Assembly (NCBI GenBank): GCA_026984515.1
Contig: JALSRZ010000095.1
Span: forward strand, 1-55,252
DNA: 55,252 bases
DNA from: Thiohalobacter sp.
GTDB lineage: Bacteria > Pseudomonadota > Gammaproteobacteria > DSM-19610
Direction of reading: 5' to 3'
Positions 1 to 10,092 of the stretch are shown piece by piece (position 1 is the first letter of the stretch; the number at the start of each line of letters is the position of its first letter). Both the position numbers and the translations under genes were made by a program. Under the pieces are notes generated by a model that was given only the letters and a program-made list of their open reading frames with translations, was not told the DNA's origin and ran no database searches.

Positions 1-7
1 CGGTCAC

Positions 8-907
8 TCACTCAAACTCCCCGATAATGCGTACTTCAGTCTGCAGGCGAATACCGTGCCGCTGCTGCACCTGCTCCTGCACATAGCGAATCAGTGCTTC
101 GATATCGGCCGCACTGGCTGCACCCAGGTTGACAATAAAGTTAGCATGCTTGTGCGAAACCCGGGCACCACCGATCTGTTCGCCCTTCAGACCACAGGAT
201 TCAATCAGGCGCGCTGCGTGATCGTCCGGTGGATTCCGGAACACTGAACCACAGCTGGGCTGCCGGGTGGGCTGGGTTGCGGAACGGCGTTCCAGCAGGC
301 TGCGGATACGCGCCTGCGCAGCACTGCTGTCACCGGCCGGTAACTGCAGTTCCGCCGCGACGAACCATTCATTTTCCACGCCGATGACCGAGCGATACCC
401 AATCCTGTACTCCGCACGGCTGCGCCGGTGCAGATCACCGCGGTGATCGAGGGTCTGCACTGACTCGACCAGCGGCCAGGTTTCACCGCCAAATGCGCCT
501 GCGTTCATGGCCAGCGCACCACCCAGGGTGCCCGGTATTCCAGCCAGGAACTCAGCGCCCGTCAGGCCGGCGCGGGCCGCAAAGCGCGCCACCTTTGCAC
601 AGGCCACACCGGCACCGGCCCGCAAGCGCCCTGTTGCCGTGATCTCCAGTGTATCCAGCCCGCCAAAAGGCAGAATCACGGTGCCGCGTATACCACCGTC
701 CCGCACCAGCACGTTGCTGCCCAGCCCGATCCAGGTCACCGGCTCGGCCGGCGCGAGCGTTGCCAGGAACTGCCGCAGGTCCTCCAGGTCGGCTGGCCGG
801 TAACACTGGTCCGCCGGTCCGCCCACACGCCAGCTGGTATGCGCCGACATCGCTTCATTACTGCTCAGCTCACCACGCAATCCGGACATAGACTCGGCCA
901 CCATCAT
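8..907 (-). CDS. murB: UDP-N-acetylenolpyruvoylglucosamine reductase MurB
   Basis: FAD-dependent enzyme that uses NADPH to reduce UDP-GlcNAc-enolpyruvate to UDP-MurNAc, the second committed step of cytoplasmic peptidoglycan precursor synthesis. The 299-residue protein shows the FAD-binding [12 protein letters not shown] motif (61-72), the glycine-rich [20 protein letters not shown] stretch (123-142), the SCGSVFRNP motif with the expected catalytic Ser221, and a C-terminal TEVR with the conserved Glu (about 291). It is shorter than the 342-residue E. coli enzyme, which fits the compact MurB subtype. The ATG start overlaps the murC stop as ATGA, so translation is probably coupled. A second in-frame ATG follows immediately. 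It is the last dcw gene inside the window. Confidence 0.97.
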   Translation of the reverse strand: MMVAESMSGLRGELSSNEAMSAHTSWRVGGPADQCYRPADLEDLRQFLATLAPAEPVTWIGLGSNVLVRDGGIRGTVILPFGGLDTLEITATGRLRAGAGVACAKVARFAARAGLTGAEFLAGIPGTLGGALAMNAGAFGGETWPLVESVQTLDHRGDLHRRSRAEYRIGYRSVIGVENEWFVAAELQLPAGDSSAAQARIRSLLERRSATQPTRQPSCGSVFRNPPDDHAARLIESCGLKGEQIGGARVSHKHANFIVNLGAASAADIEALIRYVQEQVQQRHGIRLQTEVRIIGEFE

Positions 908-2358
908 GATTGATCGTTCCCTGTCGCCATCTGCTGCAGGGTGTGCGGCAGACCCGCTGCAACGGCGCCGATCGAGCCCGCACCCAGGGTCAACACCAGG
1001 TCACCGGCCTGCAATACATCCTTCAGCACCACCGGCAGGGCCTCGATATCCTCTACAAATACCGGGTCAATGCGCCCCCTGCCGCGCACCGCACGACACA
1101 GTGCGCGACCGTCTGCGCCACTGATGGCATCCTCACCCGCTGCGTAGACCTCACTGATCAGCAGCAGATCGGTATTACCCAGCACCTGCGCGAAGTCGTC
1201 GAACAGATCGCGTGTGCGACTGTAGCGGTGGGGTTGAAACACGGTGACCAGGCGCCGTTCCGGCCAGCCGTTGCGCACCGCCTCCAGTGTGGCGGCAATC
1301 TCGCGCGGGTGATGCCCGTAATCGTCGATAAACAGCACCGATCCGCCGGCAATGTCGAGTTCGCCGTTGCACTGGAAACGCCGCCCGATGCCGGCAAAGG
1401 TCTGCAGTGCATGCTGCACACTGCGGTCGTCGACGCCCAGTTCGCGCGCCACCGCCACCGCGGCCAGCGCGTTGAGCACGTTGTGACGACCGGGAAGATT
1501 CAACACCACTTCCAGCGGTTCATGTTCCTCCTGCTGAATACCGAAATGCATCTGTACGCCATCCTGACGCAGGTTCACGGCACGTATATCGGCGTCTTCC
1601 GCATCGATACCGTAACTGCGCACCTGGCGCGTGATATCCGGCAGCACGTCACGCACATTGGGGTCGTCCAGGCACAACACCGCCAGACCGTAGAAAGGCA
1701 GGTGGTGCAGGAACTCCACGAAGGTCTGGCGCAGGCGCTGAAAATCTCCTTCATAGGTCGACAGGTGATCAGCATCGATATTGGTTACGATCGCCAGCAT
1801 CGGCTGCAGATACAGGAACGAGGCATCACTTTCATCGGCTTCCGCAACCAGGTAGCGGCCGGTACCGAGGCGGGCATGGCTGTTGGCGCTGTTGAGCAGG
1901 CCACCGATCACAAAGGTCGGGTCGAGACCCGCTTCGGCCAGCAGGCTGGCGACCAGGCTGGTGGTGGTCGTTTTGCCATGCGTACCGGCGACCGCAATGC
2001 CATAGCGGAAACGCATGATCTCGGCAAGCATCTCCGCGCGCGGCACTACCGGGATACGTCGCTCGCGCGCCACCATCACTTCCGGGTTTTGTTCGTCGAC
2101 CGCACTCGATACCACCACCACGTCGCTGCCTTCCACGTGTGCGGCGTCGTGCCCGATGAAAACCTGTCCGCCCTGCATGGCAAGGCGCCGGGTGACCACA
2201 TTCTCGCGCAGGTCGGAGCCGCTGACCTGGTACCCCAGGTTCAGCAACACTTCAGCAATACCGCCCATACCGGCGCCACCGATGCCGACAAAATGCGCAC
2301 GACGGATGCGCCGCATGCTTTCCGGCTGTTGCGGTGGCTGTTGCTGCACGGCCATCAT
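904..2358 (-). CDS. murC: UDP-N-acetylmuramate--L-alanine ligase MurC
   Basis: ATP-dependent Mur ligase that adds L-alanine to UDP-MurNAc, starting the stem peptide in the cytoplasm. The 484-residue protein has the N-terminal Rossmann-like GIGGAGMGG motif (25-33), the Mur-ligase ATP-binding [10 protein letters not shown] loop (125-134), and central and C-terminal Mur ligase domains (for example DDYGHHP). The first 15 residues are Gln/Pro-rich and probably disordered, so a start at the downstream Met15 cannot be excluded. The upstream start is favoured because its ATG overlaps the murG stop by 4 nt, like the other joints of this operon. Confidence 0.97.
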   Translation of the reverse strand: MMAVQQQPPQQPESMRRIRRAHFVGIGGAGMGGIAEVLLNLGYQVSGSDLRENVVTRRLAMQGGQVFIGHDAAHVEGSDVVVVSSAVDEQNPEVMVARERRIPVVPRAEMLAEIMRFRYGIAVAGTHGKTTTTSLVASLLAEAGLDPTFVIGGLLNSANSHARLGTGRYLVAEADESDASFLYLQPMLAIVTNIDADHLSTYEGDFQRLRQTFVEFLHHLPFYGLAVLCLDDPNVRDVLPDITRQVRSYGIDAEDADIRAVNLRQDGVQMHFGIQQEEHEPLEVVLNLPGRHNVLNALAAVAVARELGVDDRSVQHALQTFAGIGRRFQCNGELDIAGGSVLFIDDYGHHPREIAATLEAVRNGWPERRLVTVFQPHRYSRTRDLFDDFAQVLGNTDLLLISEVYAAGEDAISGADGRALCRAVRGRGRIDPVFVEDIEALPVVLKDVLQAGDLVLTLGAGSIGAVAAGLPHTLQQMATGNDQS

Positions 2359-3431
2359 GCCGCCTCCTTCCAGCCGGTGGCATCTATACAGGCACCGGCC
2401 ACGCGCTGCGCTGCGTCAGGCAGCGCCGCCGCGCGCGCGCAGCGCGCCATCGCAGCCAGCCTTTCCGGCTGTTGCAACAGCTGCAGTTCCTGCTGCAGGC
2501 GCGCCGGCGTCACTTCGGCATTCGGCAACAGCACGGCGGCGCCCGCATCGACGAGGTAGCGTGCATTACCGGTCTGGTGATCATCGACTGCGTGCGGGTA
2601 GGGCACCAGGATAGACGCCACACCCACCGCGGCCAGTTCGGCAATCGTCAATGCACCCGCGCGACACAACACCAGGTCCGCCCACTGGTAGGCCGTTGCC
2701 ATGTCATCGATAAAGGCATCCAGCCGCACGTCCATACCAGCGCCCCGGTACGCCTGCCGCGCCTGGTCGATGAGGCGCATACCGGTCTGGTGCCAGACTT
2801 CCGGCCGCTGTCCGGCCTCCAGTCCGGCCAGTGCCGCCGGTACCTGTTCATTCAGAACCGCAGCGCCCAGGCTGCCGCCAACCACCAGCAGGCGCGGTGG
2901 ACGTGATTGCATGTCCGGCTCGTGGAATGGCAGTTCTGCAATGCGGCGACGCACCGGGTTGCCTGTGTGGATCGCATGTTTCAGGCTGCCCGGGAATGCT
3001 TCCAGCACCGGATCGGCCAGTGGCGCCAGCCAGCGATTAGTCATACCGGCGACGGAGTTCTGTTCGTGGATAATCAGCGGCCGGCGCAACAGCCAGGCCA
3101 TCAGGCCGCCTGGCCCGGTGGTGTAACCGCCCATGCCCAGCACAGCCGCGGGCCGTACTTTCAACAGCACCGCAAACGCCTGCAGCAATGCCCAGGCCAG
3201 CATGAAGGGCGCGCTCAACACGCGCAGCAGGCCTTTACCACGCAAGCCCTTGACCCGGATCCAGTGCACCGGGATGCCCGTGGGCGGCACCACGCGCGCT
3301 TCCAGCCCGGCCTGTGTTCCCAGCCAGGCCACCGGCCAGCCCTGCTGTTGCAGCTGTTCCGCCACGGCCAGCGCCGGGAAGACGTGCCCGCCGGTACCGC
3401 CGGCCATGATCAGCACAGGCCGCCTCATCAT
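2355..3431 (-). CDS. murG: UDP-GlcNAc transferase MurG (lipid II synthase)
   Basis: GT28-family glycosyltransferase that moves GlcNAc from UDP-GlcNAc to lipid I at the inner face of the cytoplasmic membrane, making lipid II. The 358-residue protein has the N-terminal [10 protein letters not shown] acceptor loop (11-20), the EQNSVAG motif, and a C-terminal donor-binding region with RAGALTIAE and [10 protein letters not shown]. Length matches the family (about 355). The ATG overlaps the ftsW stop as ATGA, and its own stop overlaps murC. Two consecutive ATG codons leave the exact first residue open by one codon. Confidence 0.97.
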   Translation of the reverse strand: MMRRPVLIMAGGTGGHVFPALAVAEQLQQQGWPVAWLGTQAGLEARVVPPTGIPVHWIRVKGLRGKGLLRVLSAPFMLAWALLQAFAVLLKVRPAAVLGMGGYTTGPGGLMAWLLRRPLIIHEQNSVAGMTNRWLAPLADPVLEAFPGSLKHAIHTGNPVRRRIAELPFHEPDMQSRPPRLLVVGGSLGAAVLNEQVPAALAGLEAGQRPEVWHQTGMRLIDQARQAYRGAGMDVRLDAFIDDMATAYQWADLVLCRAGALTIAELAAVGVASILVPYPHAVDDHQTGNARYLVDAGAAVLLPNAEVTPARLQQELQLLQQPERLAAMARCARAAALPDAAQRVAGACIDATGWKEAA

Positions 3432-4639
3432 CGGCGCGACCTCCGGCGTCGTTTCGCCGCCGTGGTACCGGAGGCCGGTACACTGTTGACCGTGCAGCGC
3501 GTTTCGTAATCGATGCGCAACAGCAATGCGATCGCCATGCAGGTCACCAGCATGCTGCTGCCGCCATAACTCATCAGCGGCAGCGTCAGTCCCTTGGTCG
3601 GCAGCAAACCGGTGTTGACACCAATATTAATCAGCGCCTGCAGGCCCAGCCAGGTACCTATACCGTAGGCCAGGTACGCTGCAAACCGGTTGCCGCCCTG
3701 CTCGGCCACGGCGGCAATGCTGTAGGCGCGGAGCACAATAAAGGCGTACAGGCCCAGCAACACCAGCACCCCGGCCAGGCCCAGTTCTTCCGCCAGCACG
3801 GCAAAGACAAAATCGGTATGTGCTTCCGGCAGGTAAAACAGTTTCTGGATGCTGGCACCCAGGCCAACGCCGAACCATTCACCGCGACCGATGGCAATCA
3901 GCGACTGGGTCAGCTGGAAGCCGCTGTTGAACGGATCGGCCCAGGGGTTGAGGAACGTGGTCAGGCGCTGCATGCGGTATGGCGAGGTCACCGCCAGCAA
4001 CACCAGGCTGCCGCCCGCCGTGGCAATCAGTGCCGCGTATTTCCACAGGCTGACACCGGCCATGAACATCATCACCAGCGCCGTCGCCATCAGTACTACC
4101 GTGGCACCGAAATCCGGCTCCAGCAGCAACAGCACCGCGGCCACGGTCAGCAGACCCAGCGGCCTGATAAAACCGGCTCCGGTCTGGCGCACGTCCTCAC
4201 CATGACGCACCAGGTAACCCGCCATGTACACCAGTGCCAGCAATTTGGCCGGCTCCGATACCTGCAGGCGGAAGACACCCAGGTTGATCCAGCGGGTACT
4301 GCCATTCACCTCACTGCCGACTCCCGGCAACAACACGACCGCCAGCAGGAATATGGCAATCAGGATACACAGCAGACTGCACTGCTCCCACCAGGCCAGC
4401 CGGATACGCAACACCAGCAGCCCCAGTCCCAGCCCCAGCAACAGGTAGATACTCTGGCGAAAAGCAAAATGGAACACGCTCAGCCCCAGGCGTTCCGCGG
4501 TCGGCATGGAAGCGGATGCAACCATGATCAGGCCCAGGGAAAACAGGGCCGTCACCGCCCCGAGCAAGGCAAAGTCCAGCCGCGGGCAACGTTCACCACG
4601 ACGCAGGGGCATATCCGGCAACAGGATCGCCAGGCTCAC
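3428..4639 (-). CDS. ftsW: Septal peptidoglycan polymerase FtsW
   Basis: SEDS-family integral membrane glycosyltransferase that polymerises lipid II at the septum together with FtsI. The 403-residue sequence has about ten hydrophobic segments, the QVSEPAKL motif, the AHTDFVFAVLAEELG region containing the conserved SEDS aspartate, and a C-terminal GLTLPLMSYGGSS signature. A basic tail ([10 protein letters not shown]) ends the protein. Translation appears to start at GTG, overlapping the murD TGA as GTGA. Position between murD and murG is the canonical dcw order. Confidence 0.96.
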   Translation of the reverse strand: MSLAILLPDMPLRRGERCPRLDFALLGAVTALFSLGLIMVASASMPTAERLGLSVFHFAFRQSIYLLLGLGLGLLVLRIRLAWWEQCSLLCILIAIFLLAVVLLPGVGSEVNGSTRWINLGVFRLQVSEPAKLLALVYMAGYLVRHGEDVRQTGAGFIRPLGLLTVAAVLLLLEPDFGATVVLMATALVMMFMAGVSLWKYAALIATAGGSLVLLAVTSPYRMQRLTTFLNPWADPFNSGFQLTQSLIAIGRGEWFGVGLGASIQKLFYLPEAHTDFVFAVLAEELGLAGVLVLLGLYAFIVLRAYSIAAVAEQGGNRFAAYLAYGIGTWLGLQALINIGVNTGLLPTKGLTLPLMSYGGSSMLVTCMAIALLLRIDYETRCTVNSVPASGTTAAKRRRRSRR

Positions 4640-6000
4640 CGGGTCAGCTCCTGCACGGCCTGCATGAACCGTTCGCCACGCTGCCGATAGTCACTGAACA
4701 TATCGAAACTGGCGCAGGCCGGGGACAACAGCACGGTATCCCCGGCAACGGCCAGCGCAGCAGCCTCGCGTACGGCGGTGAACATATCGGCGGCACGCCG
4801 CGTGGCTACCCTGCCCTGCAAAGCGGCTTCGATTTCATCGGCCGCTTCACCCATCAGTACGACAGCCTTGACCCGCGCATCCAGCCCGGCCGCCAGTTCG
4901 GAAAAATCGGCACCCTTTCCCTGGCCTCCGGCCAGTAACACCAGCGGCCCGTCGAAACCGCGCACCGCGGCCAGTGCGGCGCCGATATTGGTCGCCTTGG
5001 AATCGTTGTACCAGCGCACGCCATCGGCCTCGGCCACCCACTGGGTCCGGTGCGGCAAACCCTGGAACTCTCCCAGCACCTGTAACATCGCGGCACGTGG
5101 CAAATCCAGGACATCGCCCAGCGCCAGCGCAGCCAGCGCGTTGGCCAGGTTGTGCCGACCGGGCATGCGTACGGCAGAAGCAGGCAGCCAGGGTTCATTG
5201 CCCCTGGCAAGCCAGCAACCGTCCGCCTGATTCAGCAGACCGAAATCGCCGGCAGCCGGCACACCCAGACCGAACCCGACCGCTGGCGCACGCTCGGAAG
5301 CCAGCGCGAGGGCTACCGCATCATCCCGGTTGACAACCTGTAGCGCGGCGTCTGCAAATACCCGCTGCTTGGCGTGCGCGTACGCAACCATCGAATCGTA
5401 GCGATCCAGGTGGTCGGGACTGATGTTCAATACCGTCGCCGCCCGGCAGTGCAGACTGCGCACGGTTTCGAGCTGAAAGCTGGACAGCTCCAGCACATAC
5501 AGGTCGGGTTCCTGTTCGCCAATCAGGTCCAGCGCCGGGGTACCCAGGTTGCCGCCCACGCGCACATCGATACCGGCCTGTTGTGCCATGGCTCCCAACA
5601 GCGTGGTTACCGTACTCTTGCCATTGGAACCGGTGATGGCAATCACCGGTGCCTGTACGGTGCGCGCAAACAGCTCGATGTCGCCAATCACCTCCACACC
5701 GCGCTGTTGCGCAGCCACCAGCAGCGGTTGCCGGAGTGACACTCCGGGGCTTACCAGGATGCGTTCCGCGCGCGCGAAGACCTCCGCATCGAAACCACCG
5801 GTGAACAGGGCTACGTCCGGCAGTTCGCGTTGCATGTCCACCAGTGCCGGAGGCTGTTCCCGGCTGTCGACCACCGCGACTTCCACACCGCGCCGGCGCA
5901 GGAAACGCGCACAGGACAAGCCGGTTGCACCCAACCCGACAATCAGCGTGCGTGCTGTCTGCAGCGTATCCGGTTCCATGTAATTTGCAGCCGCCAGCAT
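4636..6000 (-). CDS. murD: UDP-MurNAc-L-alanine--D-glutamate ligase MurD
   Basis: Cytoplasmic Mur ligase adding D-glutamate to UDP-MurNAc-L-Ala with ATP. The 454-residue protein shows the N-terminal GLGATGLSCARFL nucleotide-binding motif, the ATP loop AITGSNGKSTVTTLLG, the YNDSKATN motif and a DMFSDYRQRGE-like C-terminal region. The start is ambiguous: the first ATG (6000) lies 2 nt after the stop of the 25-codon ORF upstream and could be translated by coupling. A second ATG seven codons in gives the more usual MurD N-terminus (MEPDTLQTARTLIVG). Neither has a strong independent ribosome binding site. Confidence 0.96.
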   Translation of the reverse strand: MLAAANYMEPDTLQTARTLIVGLGATGLSCARFLRRRGVEVAVVDSREQPPALVDMQRELPDVALFTGGFDAEVFARAERILVSPGVSLRQPLLVAAQQRGVEVIGDIELFARTVQAPVIAITGSNGKSTVTTLLGAMAQQAGIDVRVGGNLGTPALDLIGEQEPDLYVLELSSFQLETVRSLHCRAATVLNISPDHLDRYDSMVAYAHAKQRVFADAALQVVNRDDAVALALASERAPAVGFGLGVPAAGDFGLLNQADGCWLARGNEPWLPASAVRMPGRHNLANALAALALGDVLDLPRAAMLQVLGEFQGLPHRTQWVAEADGVRWYNDSKATNIGAALAAVRGFDGPLVLLAGGQGKGADFSELAAGLDARVKAVVLMGEAADEIEAALQGRVATRRAADMFTAVREAAALAVAGDTVLLSPACASFDMFSDYRQRGERFMQAVQELTR

Positions 6001-6002
6001 CT

Positions 6003-6080
6003 TTACATCAGCACCAGCAGCAGCACGGTAATGACCGCGAAGGTTGCTGCCACCACTGCTATTTGACCTTGTTCGTCCAT
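6003..6080 (-). CDS. Predicted 25-aa single-pass membrane microprotein in the dcw operon
   Basis: A 26-codon ORF (ATG to TAA) fills the only real gap between mraY and murD. The peptide starts MDEQGQ, with acidic and polar residues. It continues as an almost uninterrupted hydrophobic helix (Ile, Ala, Val, Leu, with Thr and Phe) to a C-terminal Met: about 19 residues, enough for one membrane pass. An AGAGGT Shine-Dalgarno sequence sits 4 nt before the ATG. The start is 12 nt after the mraY stop, and the TAA is 2 nt before the murD ATG, so it is spaced like a gene of the operon. I do not recognise a family. Function is unknown; a role alongside MraY or the divisome is only suggested by position. 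Confidence 0.6.
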   Translation of the reverse strand: MDEQGQIAVVAATFAVITVLLLVLM

Positions 6081-6092
6081 TGTTACCTCTGT

Positions 6093-7175
6093 CTAGCGAA
6101 TTTTCAGGGTTGCCAGCCCGAACAGCACCAGGATTACCGTGATAATCCAGAACCGCACGATGACACGCGGCTCCGGCCAGCCCTGCAGTTCGAAATGGTG
6201 ATGCAACGGCGCCATACGGAAGATGCGCCGCCCGGTCAGCTTGAACGATGCCACCTGCAGGATGACGGATACGGTTTCCATCACGAACACGCCGGCCATG
6301 AGAAAGAACACCAGTTCCTGGCGGACCAGGATGGCCACCGTGCCCAGCGCCGCACCGAGTGCCAGTGCGCCGACATCTCCCATGAACACCTGTGCCGGGT
6401 AGGCATTGAACCAGAGAAAACCGAGTCCGGCGCCGACGATGGCTCCACAGAAGACCGCCACTTCCCCCACCTCGCGGATAAACGGAATGTGCAGGTAGCT
6501 TGCAATCAGCACATGGCCGGTCGCGTAGGCGAAGATCGCCAGCGCACCGGCAATCAGCACGGTTGGCAGGATGGCCAGACCGTCGAGGCCGTCAGTAAGA
6601 TTGACCGCGTTACTGGAACCGACCACCACAAAGTAGACCAGCACCAGGTACCAGGCGCCCATGGGCAGGGCGACTTCCTTGAAAAAGGGCACGATCAGTT
6701 CGGTCTCGGCGGGTGACTGCGCCGCGTAGTACAGGTACAGGCCGGTGGCCAGCGCTACCAGTGACTGCCAGCTGTACTTGGCGGCGGCGGACAGCCCCTT
6801 GCTGTTGCCATACACCAGTTTCTTGTAATCATCGACCCAGCCGATGATGCCGAAAGCCAGGGTGACCAGCAGCACCACCCAGACATAGCGGTTGGCCAGG
6901 TCCGCCCACAGCAGGGTGGCGGACACAATCGCCACCAGGATCAGCGCGCCGCCCATGGTGGGCGTACCCGCCTTGGACAGGTGGGATTGCGGCCCGTCAT
7001 CGCGTACCTGCTGACCGATCTGGCGGAAACTCAGGTGGCGGATCATCCAGGGACCCACCACGAACGAAATCAGCAATGCCGTCAGTACGCCGAGGATGGC
7101 GCGCAGCGTCAGGTACTGGAATACGTTAAAGACGCTGTGATACTGACTAAGATAATCGGCAAGATAGACCAGCAT
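6093..7175 (-). CDS. mraY: Phospho-MurNAc-pentapeptide translocase MraY
   Basis: Integral membrane enzyme that transfers phospho-MurNAc-pentapeptide from UDP to undecaprenyl phosphate, making lipid I. It has 360 residues, the same as the E. coli enzyme. About ten hydrophobic helices are visible, together with the Mg-binding GWVDDYKK motif, the [13 protein letters not shown] motif and the C-terminal [11 protein letters not shown] histidine motif. The start codon shares one base with the murF stop (TGATG). It is followed by the small membrane ORF rather than directly by murD. Confidence 0.97.
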   Translation of the reverse strand: MLVYLADYLSQYHSVFNVFQYLTLRAILGVLTALLISFVVGPWMIRHLSFRQIGQQVRDDGPQSHLSKAGTPTMGGALILVAIVSATLLWADLANRYVWVVLLVTLAFGIIGWVDDYKKLVYGNSKGLSAAAKYSWQSLVALATGLYLYYAAQSPAETELIVPFFKEVALPMGAWYLVLVYFVVVGSSNAVNLTDGLDGLAILPTVLIAGALAIFAYATGHVLIASYLHIPFIREVGEVAVFCGAIVGAGLGFLWFNAYPAQVFMGDVGALALGAALGTVAILVRQELVFFLMAGVFVMETVSVILQVASFKLTGRRIFRMAPLHHHFELQGWPEPRVIVRFWIITVILVLFGLATLKIR

Positions 7176-8566
7176 CAGTGCGTCACCCCGTCCGCCCGCA
7201 ACGCCTCGACCACGCGCTCCATGCGCATGGCGCGCGAACCCTTGACCAGCAGAGTGACGCCCGCGCCCCCCGGGGAGCCCTCTTCAGCTTCGCAATTCAC
7301 CTTGCGTACCTGGCTGCGCAGTTCGGCGTTCAGGCTGTCGACGTCGCTGAATGCCTGCGCGCCTTTGCCGAAGGCCGCTGCGGCCTGCCGGGCCAGCTCA
7401 CCCAGCACAAACAGCCGTTTCACCCCGGCATCGCGCGCTTCTTCACCCACCTTGCGATGCAATCGCTCACCGGCCGGACCCAGTTCGCCCATATCGCCCA
7501 GTACCAGCCAGGTCTCGGCATCGGTCCTGGAAAGCAGGTCCAGCGCAACCTGCAGCGAACCGGGATTGGCGTTATAGGTATCGTCGATCAGGCGGATGCC
7601 ACCGATACCGGGCTGGCTTTCCCAGCGACCGTGTACCGGCCGCACCTGCACCAGGCCGGCGGCGATGTTCTCCAGCGGTATGTCGATGGCCAGCGCGGCC
7701 GCGGTCGCAGCCAGCGCGTTCATGACGCTATGCTGGCCAGGCAGCGCCAGGCGGAAGGAGGCGGCACCGGCCGGTGTCACCAGCTGAATATCGCTGCCGT
7801 CGATGTCACCTTTCCAGCCGGCACGCACATCCGCCTGTGCGTTCATCCCGAAGCCGATCACGGGCCGCGAACCCGCCAGGGAACGCCATACATCCGCGTA
7901 GGCATCATCGGTATTGAGTATGCATACCGTGTCTTTCCCTGCGCGCTCGAACAACTCACCCTTGGCGCGAGCCACACCCGCCAGATCACCGAAACCTTCC
8001 AGGTGCGCTGGCCCGGCGTTGTTGATCAGTGCCACGGTCGGCTGGACGATGTCTGCCAGGCAGGCGATTTCACCGGGGTGGTTGGCACCCAGTTCAATCA
8101 CCGCGTATTCATGTTCGGCGGACAGGCCGAACAGGGTCTGCGGAACACCGATATCATTGTTGAGGTTGCCTTTGGTCACCAGCACCCCGCCGCAAGCGCG
8201 CAGGATGGATGCCAGCATTTCCTTGACCGAGGTCTTGCCGTTGCTGCCGGTGACCGCCAGTACCGGGATATTGAACTGCGCACGCCAGTGTGCGGCCAGC
8301 TCACCCAGGGCAAGCCGGGTATCCTTTACCTGTAACAGCGGCAAGCCGTCACGGGTCTCGTGACTCACGGCAGCTGCTACCGCACCCAGTTGCTGCGCCT
8401 GTTCCAGGTAGTCGTGGCCGTCGAAATTCGGTCCCTGCAAGGCCACGAACAGGTTGCCTTTGGCGAGCGTGCGGGTATCCGTACTGATGCCGTGGAAGGT
8501 CACATCCGAACCCACCCATTTGGCATCCAGTATCTGTGCGGCCTGTGACAGTGGCATGGTCATCAT
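7175..8566 (-). CDS. murF: UDP-MurNAc-tripeptide--D-alanyl-D-alanine ligase MurF
   Basis: Adds D-Ala-D-Ala to the UDP-MurNAc tripeptide, completing the soluble pentapeptide precursor. The 463-residue protein carries the ATP loop [19 protein letters not shown], the GANHPGEI motif and the [10 protein letters not shown] motif typical of MurF. Its ATG overlaps the murE stop by 4 nt, and its stop overlaps the mraY start by 1 nt. Several Met codons at the N-terminus (MMTMPLSQ) leave the exact start open by up to three residues. Confidence 0.97.
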   Translation of the reverse strand: MMTMPLSQAAQILDAKWVGSDVTFHGISTDTRTLAKGNLFVALQGPNFDGHDYLEQAQQLGAVAAAVSHETRDGLPLLQVKDTRLALGELAAHWRAQFNIPVLAVTGSNGKTSVKEMLASILRACGGVLVTKGNLNNDIGVPQTLFGLSAEHEYAVIELGANHPGEIACLADIVQPTVALINNAGPAHLEGFGDLAGVARAKGELFERAGKDTVCILNTDDAYADVWRSLAGSRPVIGFGMNAQADVRAGWKGDIDGSDIQLVTPAGAASFRLALPGQHSVMNALAATAAALAIDIPLENIAAGLVQVRPVHGRWESQPGIGGIRLIDDTYNANPGSLQVALDLLSRTDAETWLVLGDMGELGPAGERLHRKVGEEARDAGVKRLFVLGELARQAAAAFGKGAQAFSDVDSLNAELRSQVRKVNCEAEEGSPGGAGVTLLVKGSRAMRMERVVEALRADGVTH

Positions 8567-10092
8567 TCACCCGCCTCCCGTAACCGGGCCCGCACCTGTG
8601 CCCGGTCGCTGAATGCCAGCCGCTGCGCGCCCGTCTGCTGGTAATCCTCGTGTCCCTTGCCGGCTACCAGCACCAGGTCATCCGGCGCCGCCTCCTGAAT
8701 GGCCGCGGCAATCGCCGCCGCGCGGTCGCTGATACGCACCGCCCGCTGCGGCTGTTCAAAACCCTGCAGGATCTGGTCGAGGATATGCCCGGGATCTTCA
8801 CTGCGCGGGTTGTCACTGGTCAGGATCACACGGTCGGCATAGCGCTCCGCCAGTGCGCCCATCTGCGGGCGCTTGCCCGGGTCGCGGTCACCACCGGCAC
8901 CGAACACGCAGACCAGCTCGCCCTTGCAGTGCGGGCGCAGGGCCTGCAGCGCGGTTTCCAGCGCGTGTGGCGTGTGTGCATAGTCCACTACTACGCGCGG
9001 TGCACCCGTCCTGGCAAACAGTTCCATACGACCGGGTACCGTTGTTACCCGTGCCAGGCGTTCAACCGCGGCCTGCAGGGTCAGTCCGGATGCCAGCAGT
9101 GCACCCAGCGCGGCAAGCAGGTTCTCTGCGTTAAAAGTACCCAGCAGGGCACACTCAAAGCTGGCGGGTCCCTGGCTGGAGTCCAGTTCCAGTGCAATAC
9201 CTTTTTCCAGGGCACGCACCTTCTGCAGTTCGATCCAGTCCGGGTAACTGCGTGCCGCGCCGCCCGGCGCAGCCTGCCAGGCGATGACGTGCAACCGGTG
9301 TTTCAGTTCGGCGGCCAGCCGGCGACCAAAGTCATCTGCAACATTGAGCACAGCACAATCCAGACCCTCGCTGGTGAACAGGCGGCGCTTGGCCTCGGCA
9401 TAGGCCTCGATACTGCCGTGGTAATCCAGGTGGTCACGGCTCAGATGTGTCAATACAGCGGTATCAAAATCGACACCTGCGGTACGCCGCTGGTGCAATG
9501 CATGGGAAGAAACTTCCATCACCACCTGCTGCACACCCCGGTCGCGCAACTGCGCAAACTCGGCGTGCAGGCGCACGGCATCCGGGGTGGTATGCGTCGG
9601 CGTGTGCAAGGCGCCGTAGACGCCATAACCCAGCGTCCCCAGCAAACCACAGGGCTGCTGTGCTGTACTCAGCGCCTCGGCGATAAAATGACTGACCGAG
9701 GTTTTCCCGTCGGTACCGGTAATCCCGATGACGTGCAGGGCACGCGAAGGGTGGGCGTAGAAGCGATCAGCTATGAGACCGGTTTTCTGCGCCAGCCCGG
9801 GGACGGCCACCCTGGGCACGGCGAGACACTCGGCCAGCTGAAGGACCCCCGGATCGTCTACCGGCTCCCAGGCAACAGCGACCGCACCACGCTGCAAGGC
9901 CTGTTCAGCGTACGCAAGCCCGTGGACCCGCAATCCCTGCTCCGCCAGGAACAGGTCGCCCGGCTGTACGCTGCGACTGTCTGTCGCCAGACCGCGGACA
10001 GCGACCTCAGCCACGCTGCTGTGGTCACTGCACAGCCCCTCCAGCAATACGGACAGCGCGACACCCGTCACCCTGGACTCGGCGGCCATCAT
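8563..10092 (-). CDS. murE: UDP-MurNAc-L-Ala-D-Glu--meso-DAP ligase MurE
   Basis: Cytoplasmic Mur ligase adding the third stem-peptide residue. The 509-residue sequence has the ATP loop GITGTDGKTSVSHF, where the common N of GTNGKT is D, and the substrate-selecting motif SDNPRSEDP. In this family DNPR marks specificity for meso-diaminopimelate, so the cell wall should be of the A1gamma type. The HTPHALE and GAGGDRDPGKRP motifs are also present. The ATG overlaps the ftsI stop as ATGA, with a second ATG immediately following. Confidence 0.97.
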   Translation of the reverse strand: MMAAESRVTGVALSVLLEGLCSDHSSVAEVAVRGLATDSRSVQPGDLFLAEQGLRVHGLAYAEQALQRGAVAVAWEPVDDPGVLQLAECLAVPRVAVPGLAQKTGLIADRFYAHPSRALHVIGITGTDGKTSVSHFIAEALSTAQQPCGLLGTLGYGVYGALHTPTHTTPDAVRLHAEFAQLRDRGVQQVVMEVSSHALHQRRTAGVDFDTAVLTHLSRDHLDYHGSIEAYAEAKRRLFTSEGLDCAVLNVADDFGRRLAAELKHRLHVIAWQAAPGGAARSYPDWIELQKVRALEKGIALELDSSQGPASFECALLGTFNAENLLAALGALLASGLTLQAAVERLARVTTVPGRMELFARTGAPRVVVDYAHTPHALETALQALRPHCKGELVCVFGAGGDRDPGKRPQMGALAERYADRVILTSDNPRSEDPGHILDQILQGFEQPQRAVRISDRAAAIAAAIQEAAPDDLVLVAGKGHEDYQQTGAQRLAFSDRAQVRARLREAGE

